Position numbers and translations under genes: made by a program. The notes beneath the pieces were generated by a model. That model saw nothing but the letters and a program-made list of their open reading frames with translations. It did no database searches and was not told the origin of the DNA. From Sulfurimonas sp. (GTDB taxonomy: Bacteria > Campylobacterota > Campylobacteria > Campylobacterales > Sulfurimonadaceae), in contig JAQIBW010000250.1 of the NCBI GenBank assembly GCA_027858865.1, positions 1-5,366 on the forward strand: 5,366 nt of DNA. Direction: 5' to 3'. This document shows, piece after piece, positions 4,258-5,366 of this stretch; positions within the stretch are counted from its first letter, which is position 1; each line of letters begins with the position of its first letter.

Positions 4258-5366
4258 TACAACTATTTCTACTAATTTTTCTTTTACAAAACCTCCATGC
4301 CCTGCGACCTACCGTAGTAGCTGGATCATTTTACACAGACAATAAACAAGAACTTCAAACACAAGTTAAAACTCTACTTCTAGATGCTAAAACATTTTCT
4401 AAAAAAAACATAAATGCTATCATCGTTCCACATGCAGGTTATGTTTTCTCGGCAAATGTAGCATCTACGGCTTATAAAACACTAAACAAAAAATACAAAA
4501 ACATATTTCTCATCGGTTCAAGCCACTACGTTAGTTTTGATGGTGCATCTATTTATAACACAGGGGACTATGAAACACCTCTTGGAAATGTTAAAGTAAA
4601 TAAGACTATTGCATCAAGACTCATTCAAAATTCTAAATACTTTACCTTCCGTGAAGATGCCCATAAAAAAGAGCATTCACTAGAAGTACAACTTCCTTTT
4701 TTACAAACTATCTACGGTGATGAACTAAACATTATTCCTATCATCATAGCTACTTCAAACATAGATACAATCAAGTCCATAGCAAAGAGTTTATCGCCCT
4801 ACTTTAATGATGATCATCTTTTTATAATAAGTACAGACCTGTCGCACTACCCTACATTTGACGATGCAAATATTGTAGATGAAAAGACACTCGACTCACT
4901 TACTAAAAACAGTCCTATAAAGTTTTTAGAGGCTTTGGCAAAAAATGAAGATGCGAAGATAGAAGCTCTGCAAACCTCCGCCTGCAGTTGGAGTTCGCTT
5001 CTTACACTTCTCTACATAACAAATGACAAGCCATACAAGTACGAGATACTCGACTATAAAAACTCTGCATATAGCAAATATGGCGACAAAAAAAGAGTAG
5101 TAGGTTACGGGGCAATGAGAGTTTATAAATCAAATGAGTTTTTTCTCACTTTAAAAGAGAAACAAGAACTACTAAACATTGCTAATTTAACTCTATATCA
5201 AGCTATACAAAAGAAGAAAAGATTAGTCATAGATGAAAGCAAAGTATCTGCTAAACTAAAACAGCCTCTAGGAGCTTTTGTGACTCTTTACAAGAATAAT
5301 AAACTCAGAGGTTGCATAGGAACATTTGAGCCTGATAAACCGCTCTACAAGGTCATAGTAGACATG
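4236..5366 (+). CDS. Memo-AMMECR1 fusion protein with signal peptide, 3' end outside window
   Basis: The frame is open from ATG 4236 to the window edge (377 codons, no stop). Residues 1-22 (MCSKFKIVQLFLLIFLLQNLHA) form a typical Sec signal peptide, likely cleaved after A22. Memo domain: RPTVVAGSFY (24-33), the family's usual N-terminus; VPHAGY (H66); IGSSHY (H97); EHSLEVQLPF; STDLSHYP (H204); and ACSWSS (C250). H66, H97 and C250 match the spacing of His49, His81 and Cys244 of human MEMO1, its metal-site residues. An AMMECR1 domain begins near 300 and contains LRGCIGTFEP (357-366), its signature; it is cut by the edge. These domains are proteins B and A of the AmmeMemoRadiSam group, whose third partner is a radical SAM enzyme not seen here. 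The biochemical role of the group is not settled. The start overlaps the DUF1566 gene by 22 bases; AGG at 4225-4227 may serve as ribosome site. The original stop lies beyond 5366. Confidence 0.92.
   Translation, partial: MCSKFKIVQLFLLIFLLQNLHALRPTVVAGSFYTDNKQELQTQVKTLLLDAKTFSKKNINAIIVPHAGYVFSANVASTAYKTLNKKYKNIFLIGSSHYVSFDGASIYNTGDYETPLGNVKVNKTIASRLIQNSKYFTFREDAHKKEHSLEVQLPFLQTIYGDELNIIPIIIATSNIDTIKSIAKSLSPYFNDDHLFIISTDLSHYPTFDDANIVDEKTLDSLTKNSPIKFLEALAKNEDAKIEALQTSACSWSSLLTLLYITNDKPYKYEILDYKNSAYSKYGDKKRVVGYGAMRVYKSNEFFLTLKEKQELLNIANLTLYQAIQKKKRLVIDESKVSAKLKQPLGAFVTLYKNNKLRGCIGTFEPDKPLYKVIVDM

Overview
The window looks like chromosomal DNA from a free-living Campylobacterota (Epsilonproteobacteria) bacterium, most likely close to Sulfurimonas. 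This is inferred from the AT-rich coding sequence, tight gene packing, TGnTATAAT-type extended -10 promoters and the protein repertoire (di-haem cytochrome c peroxidase, a YceI protein of the KTPxKIGVGG type, membrane-anchored metallophosphoesterase). I could run no database search, so the taxonomic call is a judgement.

Layout from left to right: (1) the 3' part of a di-haem cytochrome c peroxidase gene on + runs in from the left edge to 897. (2) A perfect 12-bp hairpin at 899-925 separates it from a convergent YceI-family gene on - (1542 to 919), which reads as one continuous gene except for a single in-frame TGA at codon 27. (3) A compact divergent promoter region (1543-1607) carries a 9-bp inverted repeat that contains a -10 box on each strand. 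(4) A metallophosphoesterase with an N-terminal membrane domain (1608-2729, +) meets a zinc-ribbon SAM-dependent methyltransferase (3373-2726, -) tail to tail, with both stop codons sharing a TTAA. (5) From a strong extended -10 promoter at 3394-3402, a + strand operon runs off the right edge: a small conserved-looking cytoplasmic protein (3444-3845), an exported DUF1566-type protein (3847-4257), and a Memo-AMMECR1 fusion with an N-terminal signal peptide (4236 to beyond 5366).

A shared theme is the cell envelope: the peroxidase, YceI protein, DUF1566 protein and Memo-AMMECR1 fusion all act, or are predicted to act, outside the cytoplasm, and the phosphoesterase is membrane-anchored. The two most notable points are the in-frame TGA in the YceI gene, which is followed by a SECIS-like hairpin (selenocysteine candidate versus simple nonsense mutation), and the apparent export of a Memo-AMMECR1 fusion, a pair of domains usually found without a signal peptide. 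No rRNA, tRNA, CRISPR array, insertion sequence or attachment site was seen, and no stretch over 300 bases lacks a gene.
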